Of a stretch of DNA of 64,000 nt, positions 13,714 through 25,038 are shown piece by piece. The notes beneath the pieces are model-generated. The model was not told the DNA's origin and did not search any database. It saw nothing but the letters and a program-made list of their open reading frames with translations. How positions within the stretch are numbered: the first letter of the stretch is position 1; every line of letters begins with the position of its first letter. This DNA comes from Xenopus tropicalis (Eukaryota > Chordata > Amphibia > Anura > Pipidae): positions 102,514,829 to 102,578,828 of the forward strand of contig NC_030677.2 in NCBI RefSeq assembly GCF_000004195.4. Reading direction: 5' to 3'. The position numbers and the translations under genes are program-made.

Positions 13714-14129
13714 TATGATGCAGACACAAGTGCATGAGTAAAATTACAGCCATTAGTGCTCATTTACACGGCACTTGTGCCCAGTGATTTGCTGTGCTCT
13801 ACAGACAATCCAGAAAGTGCTCTGCTGTCTGGTCTCTGTTCTGTGTTGTCTCAGTCCCAGGAAAGAGCCCAAGGTGTGTGTCCATTCCCTTTTAAATGCT
13901 ATAGCACTACACTCATTTGCAGTAAGTAGGTGGCTAACGGTGCACATGTTCCCTGTCTGGTGGTCCCCGCAGCCATTAACACACACATTGTCTACATTTT
14001 AATGGTATATGGTATACCGACACACATAGCTAAGGGGTTCCTACTGATTAAGGCTTGTAACTATTGCACTGATTATTATGTGAAACTTAGCAGATAGGAA
14101 TGATAGGCTATGAATGCCTATGGCTGATC

Positions 14130-14450
14130 TTAAGCTGGTCATATATCGAAAAATATGCTTATTTGGCGAGATTGCTAAACAAGCTGATCTTTCCCCCGAT
14201 ATGCGCTAGGGCCAAATAATCAGCTTACAAAAATAGGGATACAATCCATTGTAGCAAGGGCCACATCAACAAGCCAATGGTTTCATTGCTCTGATGAGAT
14301 TTTTAAACCTGTCTGATCAATATCTGGTCTATTTTCTGCCAGATATCGGTAATGTAGACCTGTCAGAGTGCCCCATTGACTGGCAGATAAGCTACAGTCT
14401 CGGACTTAAGGAACGGAATCGGCAGCTAGAATCTGCCCGTGTATGGCAGA
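14130..14450. mobile_element. Diverged MITE related to 860-1166
   Basis: TAAGCTGGTCATATATCG at left and CCCGTGTATGGC at right look like decayed copies of the CTGGCCATACACG ends. Confidence 0.45.
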
Positions 14451-15266
14451 AACCAAGTCAAAAAAGCATTTTGCAATATAGCCTGCAGATCTCCAGTCAT
14501 CCTCATACAGCAGAAAACTTTGAGAACAAGCTGGAAATTCTAGTTCACTAACAGATAAAGAACATATGACCTACAGCCCTGCTATAAAGTGATAACAAAA
14601 TGGTCCCTAAATGTACACACTATGCCACAACTGAAAACCCTTTAATGCTCTTTTATTGTGTATAGTCTCGCACCCCCCTCTGGGTATGAAATGGCGTCAT
14701 AGGATTACTTTGAAATAAATTGTGCACATTTTCTTAGAAAAACATTTCAGCACAGAACTCGTACAGGGCTTTGCCCTGTGCACATCAGTAGTGAGCCTGT
14801 AATACTTTAGTGCATAACCCCTCCCTCTCATATAAGGAGCTTTCATCTTAGCTTCTGATACAAGAAATCCTCCACCAGGGGTTCACTTTCCAGGCTTTTA
14901 ATCTTTTAAGAAATGTTATCCAATTCACTCTACGGGAAGCTGATTTCATCACTGAGCACATCTTGTCTAATTGCAACTCTTCTGTTGATCTTGCCCACAT
15001 TATATCTTGCAAATCCTTCATTTGTGAGTTTAAAGACACATGAATTCTTTTTAATTTTCCATTTGTAGACTAGAGGCTTAAGATTAGAGGACAGGGAGTT
15101 TTATCTGAGGGTCAGTTTTTTCTACAATGAGAGCTTTGAAGTAGTAGCATGCTCATACATTATATAGAAGAAAAGGTGGATGCCTTTTAGCAAGTAAGCA
15201 AATATAAGGTTACTGAAATCAACTCTTAAGCTGGCCATACACGTAATGATGTTTCCTACACTTTAA

Positions 15267-15748
15267 GTAGAAGGAAAGGCTAATAAAGAGTTAATCTCAA
15301 GATGCAGGCATACCTTTAGTTCTCTCAATAGTGCCCTTAAGTCTCCCCATATTTCTCCCGTTCAGATGATCAGAAGCCAAACAGGAAGAAAAACCGCTGA
15401 GCTCTGTAAAGAAAGTTCCCATAATGCCTCGCTCCTGCACTGAGACCCAGACCAGTGTACATGCTCAGTTAGTTAGACTATGAGTCAGCTTCCTGCTGAT
15501 TGGCTCAGATCCACATTCCTAAGGGGGGGAGTGAGTTCTTAGCATTCTTGAGGGAGGGGAGAGCAGGAGAGGGGAGAGAGAAGAGAGCTGCATGTCTGTG
15601 GCAAAGGAAAACAGACACAACAAATCTTTTGACAGAGATCTCAGTGCAGCATTTCTGTGAGTGCTTATGGCTGTATTTACATAGACCTTTCTGATAAAGC
15701 TTACTTAGTTTTTACTAAGTAAGTTTTTACTTGGTCTTTCCTTCTCCT
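15267..15748. mobile_element. TTAA-flanked MITE (GTAGAAGGAAAGG ends)
   Basis: TTAA at 15263-15266 and 15749-15752 flank GTAGAAGGAAAGG and CTTTCCTTCTCCT. Its right part, with TGTATTTACATAGACCTTT, is shared with the element at 48049-48588. Confidence 0.75.
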
Positions 15749-16300
15749 TTAATGATCAATTTCAGTGGGATCTGACAAAACCATAAAATTATTGTAAGCT
15801 TAGAGGGCACTGAACAATTGTACATCTAGGGATCTTTCATCCGACATTGGTCAGAATATCAATAAGGCGGGTTCGAAAATTTTTCCTCATTAACAATGAA
15901 ATTTGTCCATTGTCCAATTGTTTGCAGGGCCAAGCAGGTAGTTTTCCTAGCTTCAACTAGATGATACTGCTTGAAATTATGTTTATGGACAATTCGTACT
16001 ATTAAATGATTGTTTCAAGGTAAGCAATTGCGCTCCCTGCACTAGTAATGCGCCCCCTTGACCCACACTGAAGCTCATATTGGCAGACACAGGAAGCAAG
16101 TGGGGTGTCATCAGAAGGCCCACCTCAGGGCAGGCAGAGGCGCAGAATTCCCCCAGCTCTAATTTATGCCCTCCCTTGTAATAGAAAACAATAAAAAAAA
16201 AGTCACAGCAGGGGAACACATCAGAAAAATCTCATAAGAACCCTTAAACAGGTTTAACAAGAAGCAAACACATAGTAGAAAATCTAAGAAATTCTGAGAA

Positions 16301-17046
16301 TGTCAGGAGCAGCCACAGGTGGGTGGCTGGCAGGTACAGCCACAGGTGGGTGGCTGGCAGGTAGGAGCTTATATGCCGTGTAATATGGGTACAGGGGGTA
16401 CTGCGCTTGTGGATAGGCAGGAAACAAGTTATGTTGCTGAAACATGATTTATTAATGAAAATTGAGTAATAAGAAATATGGAAGTCCTTACAACAGGCCA
16501 GTGGTCAGAGGCAGGCAGAAGATGAAAACAAATCCGGAAAGCAGGCAGAGGGTCTGGACTGGCAGCGAACAAGGAGGGTCCGGAATAACCGGCAGTGGTC
16601 AAAGGCAGGCAGAAGACAGGGAAAGTCCAATAATCAGGCCGAGGTCAATACCGGGAGATCAAACATAGGTCGGGAACAGGAGATGTAGAACAGGGTAAGG
16701 TAACGGAATCAGGCAGGTATGCGGGCGGGAGTCAGGCAGGTATGCGGGCGGGAGTCAGGCAGGAACAGGGACTGGAACAAGCAGGTAAGGTCACAGGAAT
16801 GCAACAGGGCTCAATGATCAAGCAACCAGGGGTTGCTTGTAACAGGCTTATAAAGCCCGTTAATTGTCTGATTGGAACCACCTGGGCTAATTAAGGGAGG
16901 AGAAGGTGGACATAGACACAGAAGCAAAGAAGAGGGGTTAACAGAATGTTCAGGGCTGGATGCCCAAGGTCTCCAGTGGCTCAGTGAGGTAATGCTGAAC
17001 CTGCCTAACATAGAGTCCAGAGTTCTGGTACAGGCAGGTCCTGACA
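16301..17046. mobile_element. Solo LTR, 746 bp, with 5-bp target duplication GAGAA
   Basis: Begins TGTCAGGA and ends TCCTGACA, a perfect 8-base terminal inversion starting TG and ending CA. GAGAA lies on both sides (16296-16300, 17047-17051). Two internal tandem duplications are visible, CAGCCACAGGTGGGTGGCTG (16311-16364) and CAGGTATGCGGGCGGGAGT (16713-16757). No internal retroelement genes remain. The superfamily is not determined. Confidence 0.9.
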
Positions 17047-17202
17047 GAGAAATGTTCTCGTGCATTGTAAGCATATCAGTCAGTATGGACATATAAAGAA
17101 ATATTAAGAAAAAATATTTGTATAAACATGACTTATTTTGATTGCAATTTTTCTTTTTTTATGTTACATTATTCAATAAATCTTTCTCAAATATTACTCA
17201 AA

Positions 17203-17703
17203 GGGGCTGATTTACTAACCCACGAATCCGACCCGAATTGGAAAAGTTCCGACTTGAAAACGAACATTTTGCGACTTTTTCGTATGTTTTGCGATTTTTT
17301 CGGATTCTTTACGAATTTTTCGTTACCAATACGATTTTTGCGTAAAAACGCGAGTTTTTCGTATCCATTACGAAAGTTGCGTAAAAAGTTGCGCATTTTT
17401 CGTAGCGTTAAAACTTACGCGAAAAGTTGCGCATTTTTCGTAGCGTTAAAACTTAACGCTACGAAAAATGCGCAACTTTTCGCGTAAGTTTTAACGCTAC
17501 GAAAAATGCGCAACTTTTTACGCAACTTTCGTAATGGATACAAAAACTCGCGTTTTTACGCAAAAATCGTATTGGTAACGAAAAATTCGTAAAGAATCCG
17601 AAAAAATCGCAAAACATACGAAAAAATCGCAAAATACCGATCATTACGAAAAAAATGCAATCGGACTCCATTCGACCCGTTCGTGGGTAAGTAAATCAGC
17701 CCC
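17203..17703. mobile_element. 501-bp palindromic MITE (GGGGCTGATTTACTAACC ends)
   Basis: The left end GGGGCTGATTTACTAACCCA and right end TGGGTAAGTAAATCAGCCCC are inverted, and almost the whole element is one hairpin centred near 17452 with a five-base loop. It is rich in CG in TACGAAAAAT-type blocks. Target duplication is not evident. Confidence 0.82.
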
Positions 17704-18259
17704 ATAGAGTGATAAAAACTAGATTCTGTAAATGGTGTCCATTCCTTTATGACTAACTAGGCAATGGTAAGGTACAGAGTTAAGTGGAAAATATGGAAGT
17801 TATATTCAGTGTTGTTTTTCAATGAATGCAGACAGTAGACGATGGATATGTTTAGCATTACAAAAATGTTCTGTTTGTCAGCATGAGAGCCCTAGTTTCT
17901 GCAGTAGGAGAGGCAATGTACTTGTCTGAGCTATTGATTCTGTACTGTAAGCACTGAATAATGCTATAAAGTCATGGAGTGCTGTGGGTAATTGGTATGG
18001 ATGTGGTGTTTCTCTGTTTGGAGCTGCAATGTCATGGAAACATTTTAAACTGTAGATTAAATATTGGATAGAGGCAAACTCAGGTAGAGAATTTCTAATG
18101 AATTTTATATTAGCAGAGGGAATGTCAGAAAATATAAATTGTCTCGAGATGTGCCCTAAGGTTCAATGTCCTGATTAAGATGTTTAAATGTGTTTATTGT
18201 GTCTTAATGTCACTTATGTGTTATTGGCTCTGTTTAAGGGCATAAGGCTAACTTTGATT

Positions 18260-18281
18260 TTTCTGATTTTCTGATTACCAG
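18260..18281 (+). other. lingo3: Predicted splice acceptor of the LINGO3 coding exon
   Basis: A T-rich tract (TTTTTCTGATTTTCTG) followed by ATTACCAG ends at 18281, 32 bases before the start codon. LINGO genes usually have untranslated 5' exons spliced to one coding exon, so this is a plausible acceptor. The upstream exons and promoter were not identified and may lie outside the window. Confidence 0.5.
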
Positions 18282-18293
18282 GTGCCTAGGAAG

Positions 18294-18317
18294 ATGCTAG
18301 CTACTTTGAATGTATGA
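18294..18317 (+). promoter_or_regulatory. Seven-codon upstream ORF overlapping the LINGO3 start
   Basis: ATG at 18294 has A at -3 and opens a frame of seven sense codons (MLATLNV). It ends in TGA at 18315-18317, so its stop overlaps the LINGO3 start codon at 18314 in an ATGA arrangement. It lies wholly inside the exon predicted to begin at 18282. Such an arrangement could allow termination-reinitiation or dampen translation; that role is inferred. Confidence 0.6.
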
Positions 18318-20131
18318 TGCCCCGTATAATGTCATCATGCTGGTTCTCCATCGTTGTGTTCCTCCTTCTTCTGCTATATCCAGAATGGAAGGTGTTGGGA
18401 TGCCCTGCCAGGTGTGATTGCACACCCAATCAACGTTCAGTCATCTGCCACCGCAAGCGCCTCACTACAATCCCAGAAGGTATTCCCTCTGAAACAAGGC
18501 TCTTGGACCTCAGTAAAAACCGCATACGGTGCCTGAATCCTGGTGACTTCTCTCCCTACTCACTACTAGAGGAGGTGGATCTTAGTGAGAATATCATTTC
18601 CACTATTGAGCCAGGGGCTTTTGCCAACCTCTTCTTTCTTCAGATACTTAAACTAAAGGGTAACCAGCTAAAGTTGATTCCGACTGGAGTCTTCACGAAA
18701 CTTAGCAACCTAACTTTGCTGGACATTAGTGAGAATAAGATTGTCATTCTACTGGACTTCATGTTTCAAGATCTGCGTAGTCTGAAAAGCCTTGAAGTTG
18801 GGGACAATGACTTGCTCTATATTTCACAAAAGGCCTTCTATGGACTTGTGTCTCTGGATCAGTTGACAATTGAAAAATGCAATTTGACCTCTATATCTCC
18901 TGAGTCACTGTCTTACTTGCAGGGTTTAGAGGTCTTGAGACTTCGTTACCTAGGTATAAACTCATTGGAGGAGCAAAATTTTCAGAAGCTTTACAACCTC
19001 AAGGAACTAGAGTTGGAAAGCTGGCCATTACTAGAGGATGTTTGTAACACAGCTTTTCAAGGGCTGAACCTCACTTCTCTTTCTATCACATACACAAATC
19101 TCACATCAGTGCCATCAGCTGCCCTGAGGAACATGGTGTATCTGGAATACCTAAACCTTTCCTTTAATCCAATCAGAATCATTCAACGAGGCGCCTTCAA
19201 GGACCTTGTCAGACTTCGTGAGCTTCACATAGTTGGGGCATTTCTAAGCACAGTGGAGTCTCAAGCATTTTTAGGGCTTCGACAAATACGCCTTCTCAAT
19301 GTATCCAATAACCTCCTGGCAACACTGGAAGAAAGCGCCTTCCAGTCAGTTAACACTTTGGAAACTTTACGAGTGGATGATAACCCTCTTGCTTGTGACT
19401 GCCGTTTACTTTGGATCCTGCAGCGTAGAAAAACATTGAACTTTGATAACCACCAACCTGTTTGCGCCTCTCCAGCCAAAATTCAAGGTAATGCCCTACG
19501 TGACTTTCCTGACTCCATACTATTTGAACATTTTACCTGCCAAAAGCCCAAGATTAGGGACAGAAAGCTTCAACACATCACAGCACATGAAGGACAGCCT
19601 GTGTCTTTCCACTGTCGAGCAGATGGGGAGCCAGTCCCACTTATTGTATGGGTCTCACCACAAAGAAGGATGATCACCAGCAGAAGTGTGGGAAGATCCA
19701 CTGTATTACCAGAGGGAACATTAGAGATCCGATATGCACAAGTGCAAGACAGTGGAACATACATCTGCATTGCAACTAATGCTGGTGGTAATGACACCTA
19801 TTTTGCTACCTTAACTGTTAAAAGTGATAACTCCCCCTACTCTAACAGAACAATGTACTTATCAGAATACAATGATACTTTCCATAATGACACACAAGTC
19901 TTCCTGAAATTCACTCTTGATCTGAAGACAATATTGGTGTCCACAGCCATGGGCTGTATTACTTTTCTAGGGGTTGTTCTTTTCTGCTTCCTTCTCCTCT
20001 TTGTCTGGAGCAGAGGAAGAGGACAGCACAAAAATAACTTCTCTGTGGAGTATTCTTTCCGTAAAGTTGATGGCCCTACCTCTGCTGCTGGACAAGGTGG
20101 GGCAAGAAAGTTTAATATGAAGATGATATGA
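18314..20131 (+). CDS. lingo3: LINGO3-like leucine-rich repeat and Ig domain transmembrane protein, complete
   Basis: An uninterrupted 605-codon frame encodes a type I membrane protein of the LINGO family, whose members are mainly neuronal surface receptors or co-receptors; the ligand of LINGO3 is not evident here. A hydrophobic signal peptide covers residues 1-29. The cysteine-rich LRR N-cap is at about 30-58 (C30, C34, C36, C45), followed by about 11-12 leucine-rich repeats to about 355. The LRR C-cap runs from about 357 to 410 (C361, C363, C384, C409). One I-set Ig domain lies at about 415-503 (C434/C485, with the DSGTYIC signature). The membrane helix is at about 539-565. The short cytoplasmic tail ends KFNMKMI, the invariant LINGO terminus. 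The tail with [13 protein letters not shown] resembles LINGO3 rather than LINGO1 or LINGO2. A single coding exon preceded by non-coding exons is normal for LINGO genes. Starts at 18314 and 18317 are adjacent; the second has A at -3, so the true N-terminus may be one residue shorter. Paralogue assignment is from memory of tails and from linkage to OAZ1. Confidence 0.95.
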   Translation: MMPRIMSSCWFSIVVFLLLLLYPEWKVLGCPARCDCTPNQRSVICHRKRLTTIPEGIPSETRLLDLSKNRIRCLNPGDFSPYSLLEEVDLSENIISTIEPGAFANLFFLQILKLKGNQLKLIPTGVFTKLSNLTLLDISENKIVILLDFMFQDLRSLKSLEVGDNDLLYISQKAFYGLVSLDQLTIEKCNLTSISPESLSYLQGLEVLRLRYLGINSLEEQNFQKLYNLKELELESWPLLEDVCNTAFQGLNLTSLSITYTNLTSVPSAALRNMVYLEYLNLSFNPIRIIQRGAFKDLVRLRELHIVGAFLSTVESQAFLGLRQIRLLNVSNNLLATLEESAFQSVNTLETLRVDDNPLACDCRLLWILQRRKTLNFDNHQPVCASPAKIQGNALRDFPDSILFEHFTCQKPKIRDRKLQHITAHEGQPVSFHCRADGEPVPLIVWVSPQRRMITSRSVGRSTVLPEGTLEIRYAQVQDSGTYICIATNAGGNDTYFATLTVKSDNSPYSNRTMYLSEYNDTFHNDTQVFLKFTLDLKTILVSTAMGCITFLGVVLFCFLLLFVWSRGRGQHKNNFSVEYSFRKVDGPTSAAGQGGARKFNMKMI

Positions 20132-20680
20132 GAGTGTTTTAAACAACAGAGATTTCAATGGCTTGGACACTGTGATAATTGCCCATTAAATATAGCTGGT
20201 TAATGGAGTGTCTGAAGACTCTAAGACATCAAGACCAGACCATTTGGTATCTTTATATCTGCTTTCTTTAACCACAAGGGCTATGAACAGGCATTAGCCA
20301 AGTGAGCTCCCTTGTTCAGCTAACTTGAATCTTCTACCCATGACATGGAACCAAATGGGGTAGTTACTATTCAACATTCCAGAAGCCTAGTACAGAAGAT
20401 ATACTTAATGGCTAACAGGCTTCAATTTACATTGTGTTGATCAAACATCCGTTGAATACAACAGTTAACATTTAATTGTTGGTGGGGGGAAGCTAAGTTA
20501 TTTCTTAAGAGTAGGCAAGTAGATTTAATAAAAACAAACCTAATTTATTTTTCAAAAATTATCATGACATGGGTGTATAGGATTTAGAAGTATAATACAA
20601 CTACTAATACAAATCTTCAGGCTTGTAATATTTTATACAAAAATAAAGTATATTTATTGCTGTATCTAATAAACAAGGTA
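20132..20680 (+). terminator. lingo3: LINGO3 3' UTR with candidate poly(A) signals
   Basis: After the TGA stop at 20129-20131 there is no further coding sequence. AATAAA hexamers occur at 20527-20532 and 20642-20647 on the + strand, either of which could direct 3' end formation. The choice between them cannot be made from sequence alone. Confidence 0.5.
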
Positions 20681-21324
20681 CAGCATAAATGGTAATACAT
20701 TTTAAATGCATAAAATAGTAGCACAGGAAGCCAGCACAGAAAGATGGTAAATGCTGTCCCAAAACCCTACTACACTACTAACCTACTACTATGTTCAGAA
20801 TACTCTTTTATCCACACATTGCCTGGGAAAATTACTCCTTACAGGATAAGGACAGAGGTGTTACTTGCTGTAATGTTTGATATCTTCAGCTGCTCTGTAT
20901 CCCTATTGTTTTCCCAAAAACAATTAATATTCAGTTCCCATGTGAATGCAGTACCTGTTTGCAATACAATTACACAACTGTTTGCACAGTTGTGTAGACT
21001 TTCTTTTCAATCAATTATCCAACATTTGTATATTTCATTCATGTAACCCTGCATAAAGGCATTTTACCCCCCACATTCCCTACAATGGGGATAAAATATA
21101 TATATATATATCTTTGAAAAACTATAACAGATTAAGATCAATCAAATTTTCACATTTTAAAGAAAAAGTATTTTCTCATTATACAGGGGCCAATTCTAGT
21201 ACAGCTCTTCAGTTATAAAAAATAAAACATGCATCAATAAAAGTATTGTGTTAATTACAATGTTCAGGGGGGATGGAGTGGGTTGGTTAATGAAAGCATA
21301 CAAAAATACAGTATTGTTTATTAA

Positions 21325-21741
21325 AGGAAAAGTAATACCATAAAATGAAAGTGTATAAAAGTAACTAAAATATAATGTGCTGCTGCCCTGCACTGGTAAA
21401 AGTTGTGTGTTTACTTCAGAAAGTCTACTATAATTTATATAAATAAGCTGCTGTGTAGCCATGGGGGCAGCCATTCAAAGGAGAAAAGGCACAGGCACAT
21501 AGCAGATAACAGATAAAACACTATTGTATTCTACAGAACTTATCTGTTATCTGCTATGTAACCTGTGCCTTTTCTCCTTTTTTCCAGCTTGAATGGCTGC
21601 CCCCGTGGCTACACAGCAGCTTATTATATAAATTATAGTAGTGTTACTGTAGCAAACACACCAATTTTGCCAGTGCAGGGCAACAGTGCATTATATTTTT
21701 ATTATTATAAAGCTCTTTTATTTTTTGGTGTTACTGTTCCT
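21325..21741. mobile_element. TTAA MITE, long imperfect hairpin
   Basis: TTAA at 21321-21324 and 21742-21745 flank AGGAAAAGTAATACCA and the end GGTGTTACTGTTCCT. The two halves are near inverted copies around TATCTGTTATCTGCTATG. A second copy lies at 43592-44010 in the opposite orientation. Confidence 0.85.
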
Positions 21742-22074
21742 TTAAGCAAGAGACAAAACAGAGCCCTGTTTGCTGAGCTTATTTTCAGTATAGACTGTGA
21801 GAATGAGCTGATTCATGAGCCAGCACTGCTTTGCAAACACTTACAAAATAAGCTAGTCTAAAGTTAAACAGCCACTATACCCTAAGTCTTTTAAGCAAAA
21901 TTGTGCCTAGTACAGGGGAATGCTTTTGCTGACATTGACTTATTGTATTGTCCTGTACAGGCTATTAGAATGTTTTTAGATGCCATTTCTGGCCCTGTTT
22001 GAACTGCCATGCCCATAATGGCATCATACTATGCCCTCCTCGACTGTCAGGCCATATGGCCTTCTGGTCTTTAA

Positions 22075-22300
22075 GAGGTGTTTTTTTTTTTATTAATTAC
22101 CTGTTTAATTAGCAGCTCTTCAATTTGAAATTCAACCAGCTAGCTGGTTGTTAAGGTTTAATTTACCATAATAACCAAGCAGCAGCGTAAATGAAAGACT
22201 GGAAGATCAATTGGAGAGGACCCAAATAGAAAGATAATTAATAACTATAAAATATTAGGACCAGTTGAAAACTTACTAAGAATGGGACACTCAAAAGTTC
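22075..22300. repeat. Fragment related to the 12881 MITE family
   Basis: Contains AACCAAGCAGCAGCGTAAATG, TGGAAGATCAATTGG and GAATGGGACACTC, recognisable as diverged internal parts of the family at 12881-13356. Ends are not clear. Confidence 0.5.
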
Positions 22301-23216
22301 ACTTTAGGCTAATGTCCCACGGGGAGAACCTCCACTTTAATAGCATTAGAGTCACAACAGGAGTCCAGGGAGGAGTTTGAAACCATGAGTACAGTATGCC
22401 AATGGAACAATAGCTGCCTAAGCAAGCTAAGCACTGCAGTAACATGCAGTAAGAATGCAATGTAGCAAACATTCTATTGAGCAATCATTTCTTACTGTGG
22501 GTAGTACTGTAAGGTTCCAGGAAGTTATGGCAAGCAGATGCCTAAATTTGAAATCCTTCTTTAGTCTATAGTTAAGGGTTTTTTCAAAATGTAATATCAT
22601 TTGTAGATTGACATTAAGCTTATTACAGGGACGTTTAAACTACAGAGGTCATTTATAAAAGCTTGGCAGAATAAAAAGTGCAAATGCACATGACTGCAGA
22701 TTTACATTTTTAAACATTGGATGCATTGTGCTGAAAATTTTTGGAACTGTTATTTCCAGCACTCACCATCAAAATGACATCTGTATGTGATTCTTTAGAG
22801 GTAAATCAGCTGTGCCTATTGACACAGTCCACATAGGGAACCTAGAATTACCATCAGTGTAAAGGTGGTAACAGCTCCCTTGCGTCAATAGGCACACTTG
22901 TGCTCAATTCACAATAGGAGACGGGACAGATGCACTAGTACGTACATCATGCTCGTGTGAAGCACAGATGCAGAGATTGCAGTTGCCATGAGTCTCCAGT
23001 AATGTCAGCCTAGCATTATATACTACTGATCATGAGAAGGCTGCACTCAGTAATATTACTGGCCACCAGGCAGAGACATAGGGACCAGGCATGTGCAGTA
23101 TCACTTAAAGTCATGCTATCCTTTCTGAAGAATCTTACCTGTTGCCAATCTCTGTGTTTACATGGGGTTGCACAAGCCCCTTCTCCAGAAACCCTAAGGG
23201 TGGGCATTGACTTTAA

Positions 23217-23630
23217 AGGAGAAGGAAAGGCTAAGTCACTTGGGGGTGCCAAAATATTAGGCACCCCCAAGTGACTTAGAACGCCTACCTTGTACCCCGG
23301 GCTGGTGCCCCTGTACGGAGGGAACAGCACCAGCCCGGGGTAGCTGCCGGCGCTTCCTCCTTCCTCCTCGCTTGCGCGCGCATGCGCAGTAGAGTGAAAA
23401 GCCGAACTTAAACATTAAAGTCGGCTTTTCACTCTACTGCGCATGCGCCGGCCGGCGGATTTCGCCGGCAGCGCGCAAAGGAAGGAGGAAGCGGTGTCTA
23501 CAGGTGCCCCGGGCTGGTGCTGTTCCCTCCGTACAGGGGCACCAGCCCGGGGTACAAGGTAGGCGCTCTAAGTCACTTGGGGGTGCCTAACATTTTGGCA
23601 CCCCCAAGTGACTTAGCCTTTCCTTCTCCT
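23217..23630. mobile_element. TTAA-flanked palindromic MITE, best-preserved copy
   Basis: TTAA duplications at 23213-23216 and 23631-23634 flank inverted ends AGGAGAAGGAAAGG and CCTTTCCTTCTCCT. The element is almost a full palindrome, including CCCGGGCTGGTGCC arms and a GCGCATGCGC core. TTAA targeting suggests Kolobok/T2 or piggyBac mobilisation. The reading frames within it are artefacts of the palindrome. Confidence 0.88.
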
Positions 23631-24465
23631 TTAAGTATTAATAAAATTAAAAGGATAAATTTATGTTACATTATTGTATTCAGAAATACAGAGCTTGCAA
23701 AAGGTGAACATTGCTTTAACATTATCCTTAACTGCTATGGAGTAGTCCTTTGTCTTTCATTTTCTAGTTTTCATAACTCTGCTTAAAAAAACCTGCCAGG
23801 GCAATGGCACAAACAATAATTCCCAGTGTTTTGTTACCTAAGAGATTAATTCCAGATGACTGCTATCAAAATCAAAGGAGTGCAAAGCTGAGTGTTTTGC
23901 CAACTGCCCTGTCAACTGAGCTGCTAATTGCTGAGTGACAAAACATCTGGGATTCCTAGGCGTCCCTCAAGACCCCTGTGGGGATATAAAAAAATGGGGT
24001 TTATATAGCATTTTGTACAACTGAGAAAGCTCTGTTATAAAGATATCAAGAATCCCAGTCACAATGCATGACAAAACTGCTTCTTTGTGAGACAAAGACA
24101 GGAAACATATCAATTTTATTACACTTTCATATAAAAATACAAAGGTCAACATAACTAGAGTATTCGCTTATTGCCAAATCTACTTGCTTTTTAGAAAACA
24201 TTCAACAATTTGTTCTATGGAGAAACACAAACTTGACATTGCCTAGCTAGTGCACCCACAGTTTTAAAGAGTGCATATGAAAGAAATTAGGGGGAACATT
24301 GCAGAGCAGCTGAATCGGATTTCTCTTATGTTTCTTAGCTTTCACTGAAAATTTATGCTGGTATGCATAACAAATGATATTTAATTTGTTCCATGCTAAT
24401 GCATGTAGATCCTTTATCCTACTGCTCTGTAATGAGTTCCTCTTTGGTTAGTTGTACACTGTAAG

Positions 24466-24666
24466 TAGGTTTGCCACTAACTCCAGGCAGAGGGGCCGAA
24501 CCGTGATGTCACTGGCTGGGACAGTGATATAATGTGGGCGGTGCAGTGCCATCATGGGGCAGGGCTATGACGTGGCAATCAGTGATTGCGATCAGCGATC
24601 ACCACTTCAATCTTTCAAATTGGGGAAACCAGGCAGGCAGGTTTGACAGGACAGGTGGCAACCCTA
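24466..24666. mobile_element. hAT-type MITE with 8-bp target duplication ACTGTAAG
   Basis: Ends TAGGTTTGCCAC and GTGGCAACCCTA, flanked by ACTGTAAG at 24458-24465 and 24667-24674. Confidence 0.85.
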
Positions 24667-25038
24667 ACTGTAAGGCAGTTGATTGTGGTTTATGTTCCAA
24701 AATCTAGTGCCCTTAGCTAATACCGTTACAGAAATGAAAAAAAAACACACTGGTGAATCAGCCATATAGTAAGTTCCAAGAATATGTAGAACTGTAAATT
24801 AGTGTTTATCCAGATTACACCTTTTTGAACTTTAGACTGGGATTCAAAAAACTACATGAGTAAAGGGTAATTCTCTCTGTTAAACTTTTCCAACTTGTCT
24901 TCAGGTCCTCCCCCCTCTACAGTTTGTGAATCTCTTAGGCAGGGGTTCTCAAACTTTGATACATGTTCAAATAGAAAAAGTGTTGGGAAGCAACACAAGC
25001 ATGAGAAAAGTTCCAGGGGAGCTAAATAAGAGCTATGA

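Noticed and set aside
15880..15895. GGTTCGA motif resembling a tRNA T-loop
   Set aside because: No matching A box, anticodon arm or acceptor stem around it.
17128..17671. 119-codon Phe/Arg/Lys-rich frame and its reverse
   Set aside because: Both are produced by the 501-bp palindromic MITE.
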